Source: Roseovarius mucosus DSM 17069 (lineage in GTDB: Bacteria; Pseudomonadota; Alphaproteobacteria; Rhodobacterales; Rhodobacteraceae). From it: a DNA stretch of 64,000 bases. Position 1 is the stretch's first letter; every line of letters begins with the position of its first letter. The position numbers were made by a program, and so were the translations under genes. A model generated the notes under the pieces. The model made no database searches, was not told the DNA's origin, and worked only from the letters and a program-made list of their open reading frames with translations. This document shows, one piece after another, positions 35,039 to 43,135 of this stretch. Location of the stretch: the NCBI RefSeq assembly GCF_000768555.3, contig NZ_KN293975.1, positions 124,001 through 188,000 on the forward strand, read 5' to 3'.

Positions 35039-35473
35039 ATGCTGGTGCAGCAAATCCTGAAATCCAAGGGCGATAGCGCGGTGATCACGATCACACCGCA
35101 GACCAAGGTTTCGGAGGCGGCGCAGATACTGGCCGAGCGCCGAATTGGTGGTCTGGTCGTGTCGCGTGACGGTGAGGGCGTAGAGGGCATCCTGTCAGAG
35201 CGTGACATCGTGCGCAGTTTGGCCGTGCGCGGCGTGGCCTGCATGACCGAAACCGTCTCCGAGATGATGACCCGCAACCCGGTCTGCTGTTCGCGGCAGG
35301 ATACATCCGATGCGGTGCTGGCACGGATGACCGATGGCCGGTTTCGTCACATGCCGGTCGTCGAGGCGGGCAAGCTGGTGGGGATCGTGACCATTGGCGA
35401 CGTGGTCAAGGCGCGGCTGGAAGAGCTGGCGATGGAGAAGACTGCCCTTGAAGGCATGATCATGGGCTACTAA
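35039..35473 (+). CDS. CBS domain protein
   Basis: A 144-residue protein made of two CBS motifs in tandem, a Bateman module that binds adenosyl nucleotides. The first has VSEAAQILAERRIGGLVVSR and GILSERDIVRSLAVRG; the second has DAVLARMTDGRFRHMPVVEA and VGIVTIGDVVKARLEELAME. No other domain is present, so it probably regulates a partner by binding AMP or ATP. GCGGAGGG precedes the start. It lies 62 bp before coaD. Confidence 0.9.
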   Translation: MLVQQILKSKGDSAVITITPQTKVSEAAQILAERRIGGLVVSRDGEGVEGILSERDIVRSLAVRGVACMTETVSEMMTRNPVCCSRQDTSDAVLARMTDGRFRHMPVVEAGKLVGIVTIGDVVKARLEELAMEKTALEGMIMGY

Positions 35474-35535
35474 GCACTTGCATCCCCTTGCATAGTATTG
35501 TTGCGTGAGCGGCGATTGCAGCAATGGAGGGCCGC

Positions 35536-36027
35536 ATGCGCATTGGTCTCTATCCCGGCACGTTCGACCCGATCACCCTGGGCCATATCGACATTATCCG
35601 CCGTGCGGCAGTGCTGGTGGACCGGCTGGTTCTGGGGGTTGCGATCAACCGGGACAAGGGGCCGCTCTTTACGCTGGAAGAGCGGGTTGAAATGATCGAG
35701 GCGGAATGCGCCAAGTTGAGCGCGCAGACCGGTACCGAGATTGTGGCGCATCCGTTTGAGAACCTGCTGATCAATTGCGCGCATGATGTGGGCGCGCAGG
35801 TGATCGTGCGCGGGCTGCGGGCGGTGGCGGATTTCGAATATGAATTCCAGATGGTCGGCATGAACCGGGCGCTGGACAATTCGGTCGAGACTGTCTTTCT
35901 CATGGCCGATGCCAATCATCAGGCGATTGCCTCGAAATTGGTCAAGGAAATCGCCCGGTTGGGCGGGGATGTGACCAAATTCGTCACACCCCCGGTCCGC
36001 GAGGCGTTGCTGGCCAAGTTTTCTTGA
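35536..36027 (+). CDS. coaD: phosphopantetheine adenylyltransferase
   Basis: A 163-residue enzyme that transfers AMP from ATP to 4'-phosphopantetheine to make dephospho-CoA. The nucleotidyltransferase motif is MRIGLYPGTFDPITLGHIDI, with the TxGH signature, and the second half has VIVRGLRAVADFEYEFQM and the ISS-like region SKLVKEIARLGGDVTKFV. ATG at 35536 follows GGAGGG; an in-frame ATG 12 bp upstream overlaps that site. It converges on gap1 with only 6 bp between stops. Confidence 0.96.
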   Translation: MRIGLYPGTFDPITLGHIDIIRRAAVLVDRLVLGVAINRDKGPLFTLEERVEMIEAECAKLSAQTGTEIVAHPFENLLINCAHDVGAQVIVRGLRAVADFEYEFQMVGMNRALDNSVETVFLMADANHQAIASKLVKEIARLGGDVTKFVTPPVREALLAKFS

Positions 36028-36033
36028 CGCCGT

Positions 36034-37086
36034 TCAGGTGGGTTCCATCACCCGTGCGTGGCGTGGCGCAGGGCCACGCCCGGAGTCGAGGTGACGGCCC
36101 ATTTCGGCGGCGACATCGAGCATGCGATTGGAAAAGCCCCATTCGTTGTCATACCAACTGAGCACGCGACACATCCGCCGCTCCATCACCCGCGTCTGAT
36201 CGGTGGCAAAGATCGAGCTGTGCGGATCGTGGTTGAAGTCCGACGAGACCAGCGGGCGGGTGGTGACATCGAGCACGCCCGAGAGCGCGCCCTTGGCTGC
36301 CCGGGTCACGGCGGTGTTGATCTCATCCACGCTGGTGTCGCGCGCGGCCTCGAATGTCAGGTCCACGACGCTGACATTGGGGGTGGGCACGCGGATGGCG
36401 GTGCCGTCGAGCCGCCCGGCAAGGTCGGGCAGCACAAGACCCACGGCACGGGCGGCACCGGTGGTGGTGGGAATGATGTTGAGCGCCGCCGCGCGGGCGC
36501 GGTAGAGGTCCTTGTGCATGGTGTCGAGTGTCGGCTGATCGCCGGTGTAGCTGTGGATCGTGGTCATGAAACCACGGGTGATGCCGATGCTCTCATGCAG
36601 CACCTTTGCCAAGGGGGCGAGGCAGTTGGTGGTGCAAGAGGCGTTCGACACGATCACGTCGGCGGCGGTCAGATCCGCGTGATTGACGCCGTAAACCACG
36701 GTGCGGTCGGCCCCCGCCGAGGGGGCAGAGACCAGCACGCGCCGCGCTCCATTCTTGAGGTGGCGGGCGGCTGCGTCGCGGTCGGTAAAAATGCCGGTGC
36801 ATTCGAGCACGATGTCGACATCTGCCCAAGGCAGTGCCTCGGGGTCGCGCAGGGCGGTGACACGCATCGGCCCGCGCCCGGCGTCGATGCTGTCGGCGGT
36901 CGTGGTGATCTGGCCTCGAAAGCGGCCATGCACGCTGTCGAATTCGAGCAGGTGGGCGTTTGTTTCGACCGGGGCCAGATCGTTGATGGCGACAACGGTG
37001 ATGTCATCGCGGCCCGAGTCGAGCAACGCGCGCAGCACGTTGCGGCCGATGCGGCCAAATCCGTTGATGGCGAGTTTCAGGGGCAT
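36034..37086 (-). CDS. gap: glyceraldehyde-3-phosphate dehydrogenase, NAD type (gap1)
   Basis: A 350-residue GAPDH. NAD domain LKLAINGFGRIGRNVLRALL; after strand 2 it has AINDLAPVETN, with the Asp that favours NAD over NADP; catalytic Cys in SNASCTTNCLAPLAKVL. This suggests the glycolytic (catabolic) isozyme, in contrast to gap2 at 38972, which lacks that Asp. A perfect 14 bp operator TGTTAGCGCTAACA lies only 19 bp before the ATG, where binding would repress. The ribosome site is GGAGGATACC. Confidence 0.95.
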   Translation of the reverse strand: MPLKLAINGFGRIGRNVLRALLDSGRDDITVVAINDLAPVETNAHLLEFDSVHGRFRGQITTTADSIDAGRGPMRVTALRDPEALPWADVDIVLECTGIFTDRDAAARHLKNGARRVLVSAPSAGADRTVVYGVNHADLTAADVIVSNASCTTNCLAPLAKVLHESIGITRGFMTTIHSYTGDQPTLDTMHKDLYRARAAALNIIPTTTGAARAVGLVLPDLAGRLDGTAIRVPTPNVSVVDLTFEAARDTSVDEINTAVTRAAKGALSGVLDVTTRPLVSSDFNHDPHSSIFATDQTRVMERRMCRVLSWYDNEWGFSNRMLDVAAEMGRHLDSGRGPAPRHARVMEPT

Positions 37087-37104
37087 GGTATCCTCCGAGA
37101 GTAA

Positions 37105-37118
37105 TGTTAGCGCTAACA
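37105..37118. promoter_or_regulatory. perfect CceR/AkgR-type operator at gap1
   Basis: TGTTAGCGCTAACA is a perfect 14 bp palindrome 19 bp before the gap1 ATG. It matches the LacI-family CceR consensus as I recall it from Rhodobacter. Its place overlaps the likely transcription or ribosome entry region, so repression is expected. Confidence 0.75.
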
Positions 37119-37179
37119 ATTTAAAGCGAACATAAACGAATTTCGAAACGAGTCAATGCCGGGGGGGGTCACAGGAGGT

Positions 37180-37323
37180 TTATCGCCAGAAGGCGAGATA
37201 CTCGATCAGATCAATCAGCTTGCGCCCGAGGAACAGGGTTGCGGTGCTGTCGTTCAGCACGGCGTCGGCCCCGAGAGCCAGAAGGATAATCCCCCCAAGG
37301 CTGATCGCGAGTGTGTTGGTCAT
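37180..37323 (-). CDS. conserved-looking 47-residue membrane microprotein
   Basis: A short frame from ATG at 37323: MTNTLAISLGGIILLALGAD then AVLNDSTATLFLGRKLIDLI and EYLAFWR, stop TAA. It has one transmembrane helix and a positively charged end. Codon use is that of a real gene and the gap between gap1 and the LuxR gene is otherwise empty. Small proteins of this type recur in related genomes as far as I recall. It lies between luxR (67 bp upstream) and gap1, so co-expression with either is possible. Function unknown. Confidence 0.6.
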   Translation of the reverse strand: MTNTLAISLGGIILLALGADAVLNDSTATLFLGRKLIDLIEYLAFWR

Positions 37324-37390
37324 GCCGCGCGCTTTCGCTTCGTCCGTTCAGCATGGGTATGCCGCAGAGCCTGTGTCCATGCAAGGCGGA

Positions 37391-37912
37391 TCAGGGGCGG
37401 TCCGGCGTTGCCTCGACCAGCGGACCCGCCAATAACTCATCGACCAGCAGCCCAAGGAGCGCACCCCGACCGGAAACTCCGGCCTTGCGATAAACCGCGT
37501 TGAGCTGAGCTTTGACCGTGCCGGGGGCCGAGCCGCGCAACTCGGCCGTTTCGGTGACGGAGAATCCCTTGATCGCGAACATGGCTACATCGCGTTCCGC
37601 CGGGGTCAGGGTCCAACGGTCGAAATGCGCAAGAATGATGTCATGAAAGGCGCCGGTTGCAATCGAGACCTGCTCTTCGAGATGCGCCTTGCGTCGCAGA
37701 AGGGCCATGAGATAGCGCGCTTCGAACACGATGGCGGACAACAGCGCCAGAGCCGCCCCCGTCTCGATGGCAAGATGCAGATGGGCCAGAGCGCGCACGC
37801 CGTCTGGCGCAAGATCCGAGGCCACATCCCAAAGAAAGAACGCGGCGCAGAAACTCTGCACCGCGATCAAGAGGACGAGCGTGACCGGATGGCTGCTGAC
37901 GGTTTGCTTCAT
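37391..37912 (-). CDS. membrane-anchored LuxR-type HTH regulator
   Basis: A 173-residue protein with two N-terminal membrane helices (VTLVLLIAVQSFCAAFFLWD and the helix around TGAALALLSAIVFEARYL), a short coiled linker, and a C-terminal LuxR-type HTH (LTPAERDVAMFAIKGFSVTE, TVKAQLNAVYRKAGVSGRG). A DNA-binding domain tied to the membrane is unusual. Its ATG overlaps the cytochrome b stop by 4 bp, so it is translated with the PepSY/cytochrome b pair and may report on membrane redox state. Confidence 0.75.
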   Translation of the reverse strand: MKQTVSSHPVTLVLLIAVQSFCAAFFLWDVASDLAPDGVRALAHLHLAIETGAALALLSAIVFEARYLMALLRRKAHLEEQVSIATGAFHDIILAHFDRWTLTPAERDVAMFAIKGFSVTETAELRGSAPGTVKAQLNAVYRKAGVSGRGALLGLLVDELLAGPLVEATPDRP

Positions 37913-38448
37913 CGGGCGAGTCGAACGTCGTCGGGCACGGATTTCTTGCCCGTGATCATGGCACGCGGCAGGTTGACGCCCGTTCTCCAGCTTTCAAAGA
38001 CGACCGCCGCGATATGTAGAACGACCGAGATTTCTGCCCAGACAACGAGCATTTCATGTGCCTCTTCAACCCATTCGACACCCCAGTAGGCATCGGTGGT
38101 CATCATATAGCCTGTGACGCCGATGGCCAGCATCACGGCCAGCAGATTGAAAATCATCAAGGCCCCCAGCGGGCTATGGCCCAGATGGGCCCGGCGGCGA
38201 TGCGTGGCGATATCGCCAATCTGTTCCATGACGGCGGTTTGGCTGGGAAAAAAACTGGCAAACCGGGCGCTGAGCGGGCCGACAAAGCCCCAGAGCAACC
38301 GTAGCCCGACAAGCGCCACCACCGCATAGCCCACCCATTCATGGACCTTGCTTTCGTCATCGAGGATCAGGGCGTTGGCCGCGAATCCCGCGACAAGCGA
38401 CCAGTGAAAGAGCCGGATGAACGGGTCCCAGATCTTGTGATCGGTCAT
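37909..38448 (-). CDS. cytochrome b561-type (b/b6) membrane protein
   Basis: A 179-residue four-helix cytochrome b of the Ni/Fe-hydrogenase b-subunit or b561 type. Heme-ligand histidines are in FIRLFHWSLVAGFAANAL, SKVHEWVGYAVVALVGLRLL, AHLGHSPLGALMIFNLLAVM and EISVVLHIAAVVFESWR. It probably passes electrons between quinones and a periplasmic partner. The gene upstream encodes a PepSY protein that is a good candidate partner; the LuxR regulator gene overlaps its stop. Confidence 0.88.
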   Translation of the reverse strand: MTDHKIWDPFIRLFHWSLVAGFAANALILDDESKVHEWVGYAVVALVGLRLLWGFVGPLSARFASFFPSQTAVMEQIGDIATHRRRAHLGHSPLGALMIFNLLAVMLAIGVTGYMMTTDAYWGVEWVEEAHEMLVVWAEISVVLHIAAVVFESWRTGVNLPRAMITGKKSVPDDVRLAR

Positions 38449-38476
38449 GGGAATTTCCTGTGTTCTAAAGGGGAGA

Positions 38477-38499
38477 GACCGGGCGCTGACGGCCCGGTC
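38477..38499 (-). other. hairpin between pepSY and cytochrome b genes
   Basis: GACCGGGC-7 nt-GCCCGGTC forms a strong 8 bp stem in the 70 bp gap. There is no U-run, so it may be a partial terminator or an RNA-processing block that gives more PepSY than cytochrome. Confidence 0.4.
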
Positions 38500-38518
38500 C
38501 CGGAGGGACGGTCGCGGA

Positions 38519-38767
38519 TCAATTGTCCTGCTTGGTCTTGACCACTTCGAGCGCCTCGTTGAGGTAGATCTCGTATTTCACGCCATCCTTGATGGCGTAG
38601 GCTTCGTACATGCCGTCTTCGGTCTTGATGTTGCGAACCTCGTAGCCTTGTTCAGTCAGCGTGGCCTTGATCTCTTCGGCTTTGGCGCCATCCACGGCCT
38701 TGCCATCGGAGGCATGAGCCATGCCACCCAAAGTGAGGGCAAGGGCAAGAGCGATGATACGTGTCAT
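38519..38767 (-). CDS. small periplasmic PepSY domain protein
   Basis: An 82-residue exported protein: signal peptide MTRIIALALALTLGGMAHAS, then a single PepSY domain (AKAEEIKATLTEQGYEVRNI, DGMYEAYAIKDGVKYEIYLN). PepSY proteins occur beside cytochrome b561-like and other redox membrane proteins. It is first in the three-gene unit pepSY-cytochrome b-luxR. The start at 38767 is set by the signal peptide and AAGGACCC upstream. Confidence 0.85.
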   Translation of the reverse strand: MTRIIALALALTLGGMAHASDGKAVDGAKAEEIKATLTEQGYEVRNIKTEDGMYEAYAIKDGVKYEIYLNEALEVVKTKQDN

Positions 38768-38919
38768 GGGAAGGGTCCTTTTGCTGTAGCAGACCGGGGC
38801 GGGACTGCCTCGGTGGGACCTCATATGCAGGGTGCGATTACGCCGGGCCATTGGACTAGAGGTGCAAAATCGCCCTCTATAACCGGAGTTTAGGGTGCAA
38901 ATCTGGGGCAGGGGCACAG

Positions 38920-38947
38920 AAAAACCCCCGGCGCATGGCACCGGGGG
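38920..38947 (-). terminator. terminator of gap2
   Basis: CCCCCGG (38925-38931) pairs with CCGGGGG (38941-38947). On the minus strand the stem is followed by T5, 25 bp after the gap2 stop. Confidence 0.75.
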
Positions 38948-38971
38948 CGACTGTTGGCGCGTAGGCTGTGA

Positions 38972-39973
38972 TTACTGCAACCGGCCCATGGCCACCGCGA
39001 CATCCGCCATGCGGCAGGAGAAGCCCCATTCGTTGTCATACCATGCCAGAACACGCACCAGACGGTTGCCGATCACCTTGGTCTGATCGGGCGCGAAAAT
39101 CGAGCTTTCCTCGGTGTGGTTGAAGTCGATGCTGACCTTGGGCTCGGGATCATAGCCGAGGATTCCCTTCATCGCGCCTGCGGCGGCCTCGGCAACCACG
39201 GCGTTGACATCGGCCTTGGTCACGTCGCGCTTGGCGACAAAGGTCAGGTCCACCGCCGAGACATTGGGGGTGGGCACGCGAATGGCCGAGCCGTCGAGCT
39301 TGCCCGCCAGTTCCGGCAGCACCTCGCCCAATGCCTTGGCGGCCCCGGTCGAGGTGGGGATCATCGACATGGCGGCAGCACGGGCGCGATAGAGGTCCTT
39401 GTGGCGGCGGTCCAGCGTCGGCTGGTCGCCGGTATAGGCGTGGATCGTGGTCATGATGCCGCTCTCGATGCCGATGCTGTCATTCAGCACCTTGGCCAAG
39501 GGGGCGAGGCAATTGGTTGTACAAGAGCCGTTCGAGATCATCCGCTCGGAGGCCAGAAGAGCATCGTGGTTGACGCCGAAAACCACGGTGCGGTCGACAT
39601 TCTTGGCCGGGGCCGAGATCAGCACCTTGCGTGCGCCGCGCTCCAGATGCGTCTTGGCCTTGGCGCCGTCGTTGAAATTGCCGGTGCATTCCAGCACGAC
39701 ATCGACCCCGTCCCAGTCGAGTTCGTTCATGTCATAGGTCGAGAACATCTGGATCGGACCGCGCCCAAGGTCCATGGTGTTGCCCTCGACGGTGATCGGA
39801 TGGGCAAAGCGGCCATGCACGCTGTCATAGCGCATCAGATGTGCCGCCGTCTCGATGGGGCCGGTCGCGTTCACCTTGACGACCTTGATATCATTGCGCA
39901 GGCTCTCGGAGATATGGGCAAGCGTGGCGCGACCGATACGGCCGAAACCGTTGATTCCTACGGTGATGGTCAT
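38972..39973 (-). CDS. gap: glyceraldehyde-3-phosphate dehydrogenase, probable gluconeogenic type (gap2)
   Basis: A 333-residue GAPDH with ITVGINGFGRIGRATLAHI and catalytic SNGSCTTNCLAPLAKVL. After strand 2 it has KVNATGPIETAAH, where Ala stands in place of the NAD-selecting Asp; the same change marks the NADP-accepting gluconeogenic GapB of Bacillus. Two CceR-like sites lie 93 and 134 bp upstream of the start, a position suited to activation and shared with pckA. So this paralogue probably runs toward sugar synthesis, the other (36034) toward glycolysis. Ribosome site GGAG. Confidence 0.93.
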   Translation of the reverse strand: MTITVGINGFGRIGRATLAHISESLRNDIKVVKVNATGPIETAAHLMRYDSVHGRFAHPITVEGNTMDLGRGPIQMFSTYDMNELDWDGVDVVLECTGNFNDGAKAKTHLERGARKVLISAPAKNVDRTVVFGVNHDALLASERMISNGSCTTNCLAPLAKVLNDSIGIESGIMTTIHAYTGDQPTLDRRHKDLYRARAAAMSMIPTSTGAAKALGEVLPELAGKLDGSAIRVPTPNVSAVDLTFVAKRDVTKADVNAVVAEAAAGAMKGILGYDPEPKVSIDFNHTEESSIFAPDQTKVIGNRLVRVLAWYDNEWGFSCRMADVAVAMGRLQ

Positions 39974-40065
39974 GGGCGACTCCTGATAGCTGAATTGGCG
40001 TCCGTATAGACGCGCCAAAGCGGACCGGAAAGCGGTAAAAGTCGGTTTCCAGTTGAAATACAGGA

Positions 40066-40079
40066 TGTTAGCGTTAACC
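40066..40079. promoter_or_regulatory. CceR/AkgR-like operator 1 upstream of gap2
   Basis: TGTTAGCGTTAACC differs from the perfect operator at gap1 in two of 14 bases. It is centred about 100 bp before the gap2 ATG. Confidence 0.65.
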
Positions 40080-40106
40080 TTTAGGTCCTGTGTATGGGCG
40101 TGCCGG

Positions 40107-40120
40107 TGATTGCGCTAACG
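40107..40120. promoter_or_regulatory. CceR/AkgR-like operator 2 upstream of gap2
   Basis: TGATTGCGCTAACG shares 13 bases (14 with the preceding G) with the pckA site at 4601. It is 41 bp from operator 1, close to four helical turns. Confidence 0.6.
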
Positions 40121-40164
40121 CAGGATGGCGGGCGTGTGCGGGATGGTGGCGCAAACCTGCCCCA

Positions 40165-40193
40165 AAAACATAGGGGCACCCGAAGGTGCCCCT
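40165..40193 (-). terminator. terminator of the first RTX gene
   Basis: AGGGGCACC-CGAA-GGTGCCCCT (40172-40193) is a perfect 9 bp stem with a tetraloop. On the minus strand it is followed closely by T5, 23 bp beyond the RTX stop. Confidence 0.85.
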
Positions 40194-40215
40194 GTCGTTG
40201 ATTGGCGCGTCCGTC

Positions 40216-43026
40216 TTACAGGAACGTGAAATCATCCACGGTCAGCTGCGCCGCCGTGATGCCCTCGACAAGGATCGTGTTGCCGTTCACGGTCATCTGC
40301 GCGCCCGCGTCGGTATCGACGATATTCATCGCCGTCACGAACCCGGCAAGGCCGTTGCCGCCGTTGTCGATATTTTGAAGCCCGGTGTCGGGATCGATGC
40401 GGCGGATGAAGAAGCTGTCGATGCCATCCTCGAAATCGGTGATTACATCGACCTCACCGTCAAAGAAGGACGAGAAGACGAATTGATCCGCGCCGGTGCC
40501 GCCGGTGATCTGGTCATTGCCGGCGCCTGCGTTGATCGTGTCATTACCCGCGCCGCCGTCGATGATGTCGTCACGGCCACCGCCGGCGAGGAAGTCGTTG
40601 CCGTCGCCGCCAAGGATATTGTCATCGCCTTCGCCGCCACCCACGCTGTCGTCGCCCGCGCCTGCGTCAATGGTATCCTGACCGGTGCCGCCGCCAATGT
40701 CGTCATTGCCATCGCCCGCGTCGATCAGGTCATTGCCGAAGCTGCCGGACATGCTGTCATTGCCGTCACCCCCCGAGAGCGTGTCATTGTCCGCCCCGCC
40801 CGCGACCACGTCATTGCCATTGCCGCCGGTGATGCTGTCCGCGCCAAAGCCACCGCCCATGATGTCGTCACCGTCGCCACCGTCGATGGTGTCATTCCCC
40901 AGGCCGCCGCCGATGTTGTCGTTGCCAAGACCGCCAATGGCCAGATCGTTGCCGTCCGAGGACGACATCCGATCATCGCCATCGCCCCCGTCGAGCGTGT
41001 CATCGCCCTCGCTGCCGCTGAGTTGATCATTGCCACCGCGCCCTTCCAGCCGGTCATCGCCGCCCAGACCGCTGAGCGTGTCGTCAAGAGCTGCGCCGAG
41101 CAGGGTATCGTTGCCTTCGGTTCCCGTCAGGTTGAGCGACACCGGATCGGCGGTTGTGACGGTCTCGGTCACGGTTGCGGGCACTTCGGCTGCCGAATCG
41201 AAGAACGAGCTGTCGTTCGTCAGGGCAAAGTCGAGCACGGCGTTCTCGAAATTGGGGGTGCCTTCGATCAAGCCCGCATTGAGCGCCGCCGCAATCGCCG
41301 CATCCCGAATAGCGGGATCGAGCGTATCGAGGCTGACGATCTCGCCCGGAAATTCCGGCAGATAGAAGCCATCGAGGCTTTCGCCTGTGTCATAAGTAAA
41401 GAGGCTTTGCGCGTCCGAGGCGACGCGCCAATCCTCGCGGTATTGTCCGTAGAGATCGGCAAAGGCAAAGGGACGCGCCAGTACGCTGCCATCCGCGCGC
41501 GCGACATCGTTGCTGGCGTCGCCGTCGCCATCGCCCAGCAGACCTTCCAGACGCCCCAGCAACTCCTCGTTGAGGCGCACGTCGATGTCGACCCGCCCGT
41601 CACGCACGATCACGCGCACCTGGCTGTCGCCATCATTGACCACGTTATCCGCACCCGCATAGACGATGATATAAGTATCGCCTTCGCGGAAGATGCGGTC
41701 ATTGCCGACCGCGACAGAGCCGAAATCCTCAAGCTCAGTGGCCACGCCGTCGATATGCAGCGGTGTTGCATCATTGGCGTCGATCATCACCGCCGTGCCA
41801 CCGAGGTTGGTGGCGATGGCCTGATTGATGCTGACGTTGTCGCCCACCGGCACCATCCGCGCCTGAAGCTCGAAATCGCTGTCAGTGCCGCGCAGCAAGA
41901 CAAATTCGCCCGCCGCCTGGAAGTCATAGCCAACCCCGTCGAGTGTCGCCAAATGCGGGTCACCCGCAACCCAGCCGCCCGCGCCGACCGGCGGCAGAAG
42001 CGGGACGATGGACTCGACCACGCCGCCGTTGCGCACGGCAAAGTTCCAGATGCCGATCAGACCGGTATTGCCGGGGATCACATCCAGGCTGAGGATTTCA
42101 TCCTGATTGCCGGATTGCGGCAGTTCAAAGAACGTGCCTTCGACGCCTGTGCCCGAGGTATAGCCTGCGCGTGCCACCGTGCCGCCAAGGCCGTTGGTGC
42201 CGCCGCTGGCACCACCTGTGGTCCAGTTCACGTCTTCATAGCGGAACTGAATGTCGAAATCGCCGTTGCCGCGATCTGTCAGGATGAGTTGGAAGGCGTT
42301 GAGCAGGTCGGTGCTCCTGCTGAAATACCCCACGTCGTCCCAAGTCACGATCAACTGGTCGCCCAGAGTGTTGAAATCCCAATGCACAAGGTTGGTGCCC
42401 TGCGAATTGCCGCCCGGGGTGGGGGTGACTGTGGTCCCGCGCGTATCGACATCGGCGAAGAAGGGCGTGATCTCGGGGTTATTTGATACCCCCGTGATGA
42501 CGTCGGGTGTGAAGGTACTGCGCGCCGCGCCAAAGGTCACGGAGCCGTTGTTGTTGATCCAGAGACCTTGGTAAACGGTTCCAAAGAAATTGAGCCCGTT
42601 CTCGAAGATCGGGGTAATGTCGATCTGACCGGTCGAGCCGTCGTCGTTGCGGTCCAGAAAATCCTCGCCAAATCCGGAGTCGCCGCCCAGACCCCGGATC
42701 AGGCCGGGGCTGGTGTTGTCGGGGTTGAGCAGGACATCGGTGCTGATGTCGTCGAATTGCAGGCGCTGGATGTTGAGCAAGATGTCGGTGTCGCCGGTCG
42801 CCGTCTGGGTGATCGTGCGTTGATTGCTCGCGTTCAATCCCACGGTATAATCGGCGGCATTGCCCACGAAGACTGCCGTGTCGAACCCTGCGCCGCCATC
42901 CAACAGATCGTTGCCGCCGCCGCCGGTGAGCGTGTCATCGCCGCTATTCGCGGTGATGGTATCGTCATCGGCTGTGCCGAGGAGGTTATCCGCCTCGATT
43001 GTTCCCGGTATGTTAAGGCCTTCCAT
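40216..43026 (-). CDS. large RTX protein with nidogen-like and von Willebrand D domains
   Basis: A 936-residue secreted protein. The first 50 residues hold RTX nonapeptides (DDTLTGGGGNDLLDGGAG). About residues 140-335 form a nidogen-like (NIDO) domain (NFFGTVYQGLWINNNGSVTF, ITPFFADVD). About 352-545 is a vWD domain (WVAGDPHLATLDGVGYDF). Then some 20 calcium-binding GGxGxDxxx repeats (635-850) and a C-terminal end GITAAQLTVDDFTFL, identical to that of the RTX protein encoded next door. It is a type I secretion substrate, probably an adhesin or surface-matrix protein. No HlyB/HlyD/TolC genes are in the window. Start has GGGGAG upstream. Confidence 0.9.
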   Translation of the reverse strand: MEGLNIPGTIEADNLLGTADDDTITANSGDDTLTGGGGNDLLDGGAGFDTAVFVGNAADYTVGLNASNQRTITQTATGDTDILLNIQRLQFDDISTDVLLNPDNTSPGLIRGLGGDSGFGEDFLDRNDDGSTGQIDITPIFENGLNFFGTVYQGLWINNNGSVTFGAARSTFTPDVITGVSNNPEITPFFADVDTRGTTVTPTPGGNSQGTNLVHWDFNTLGDQLIVTWDDVGYFSRSTDLLNAFQLILTDRGNGDFDIQFRYEDVNWTTGGASGGTNGLGGTVARAGYTSGTGVEGTFFELPQSGNQDEILSLDVIPGNTGLIGIWNFAVRNGGVVESIVPLLPPVGAGGWVAGDPHLATLDGVGYDFQAAGEFVLLRGTDSDFELQARMVPVGDNVSINQAIATNLGGTAVMIDANDATPLHIDGVATELEDFGSVAVGNDRIFREGDTYIIVYAGADNVVNDGDSQVRVIVRDGRVDIDVRLNEELLGRLEGLLGDGDGDASNDVARADGSVLARPFAFADLYGQYREDWRVASDAQSLFTYDTGESLDGFYLPEFPGEIVSLDTLDPAIRDAAIAAALNAGLIEGTPNFENAVLDFALTNDSSFFDSAAEVPATVTETVTTADPVSLNLTGTEGNDTLLGAALDDTLSGLGGDDRLEGRGGNDQLSGSEGDDTLDGGDGDDRMSSSDGNDLAIGGLGNDNIGGGLGNDTIDGGDGDDIMGGGFGADSITGGNGNDVVAGGADNDTLSGGDGNDSMSGSFGNDLIDAGDGNDDIGGGTGQDTIDAGAGDDSVGGGEGDDNILGGDGNDFLAGGGRDDIIDGGAGNDTINAGAGNDQITGGTGADQFVFSSFFDGEVDVITDFEDGIDSFFIRRIDPDTGLQNIDNGGNGLAGFVTAMNIVDTDAGAQMTVNGNTILVEGITAAQLTVDDFTFL

Positions 43027-43135
43027 GATGAAAACTCCCCAGTTTTACAATTGCCACCCCTATCAAACAGCATGCTCACGATTCTGTGAAGTGATTTATA
43101 TTCGGAGTTTCGCATGCATTAATTCAGAGCTGCCA

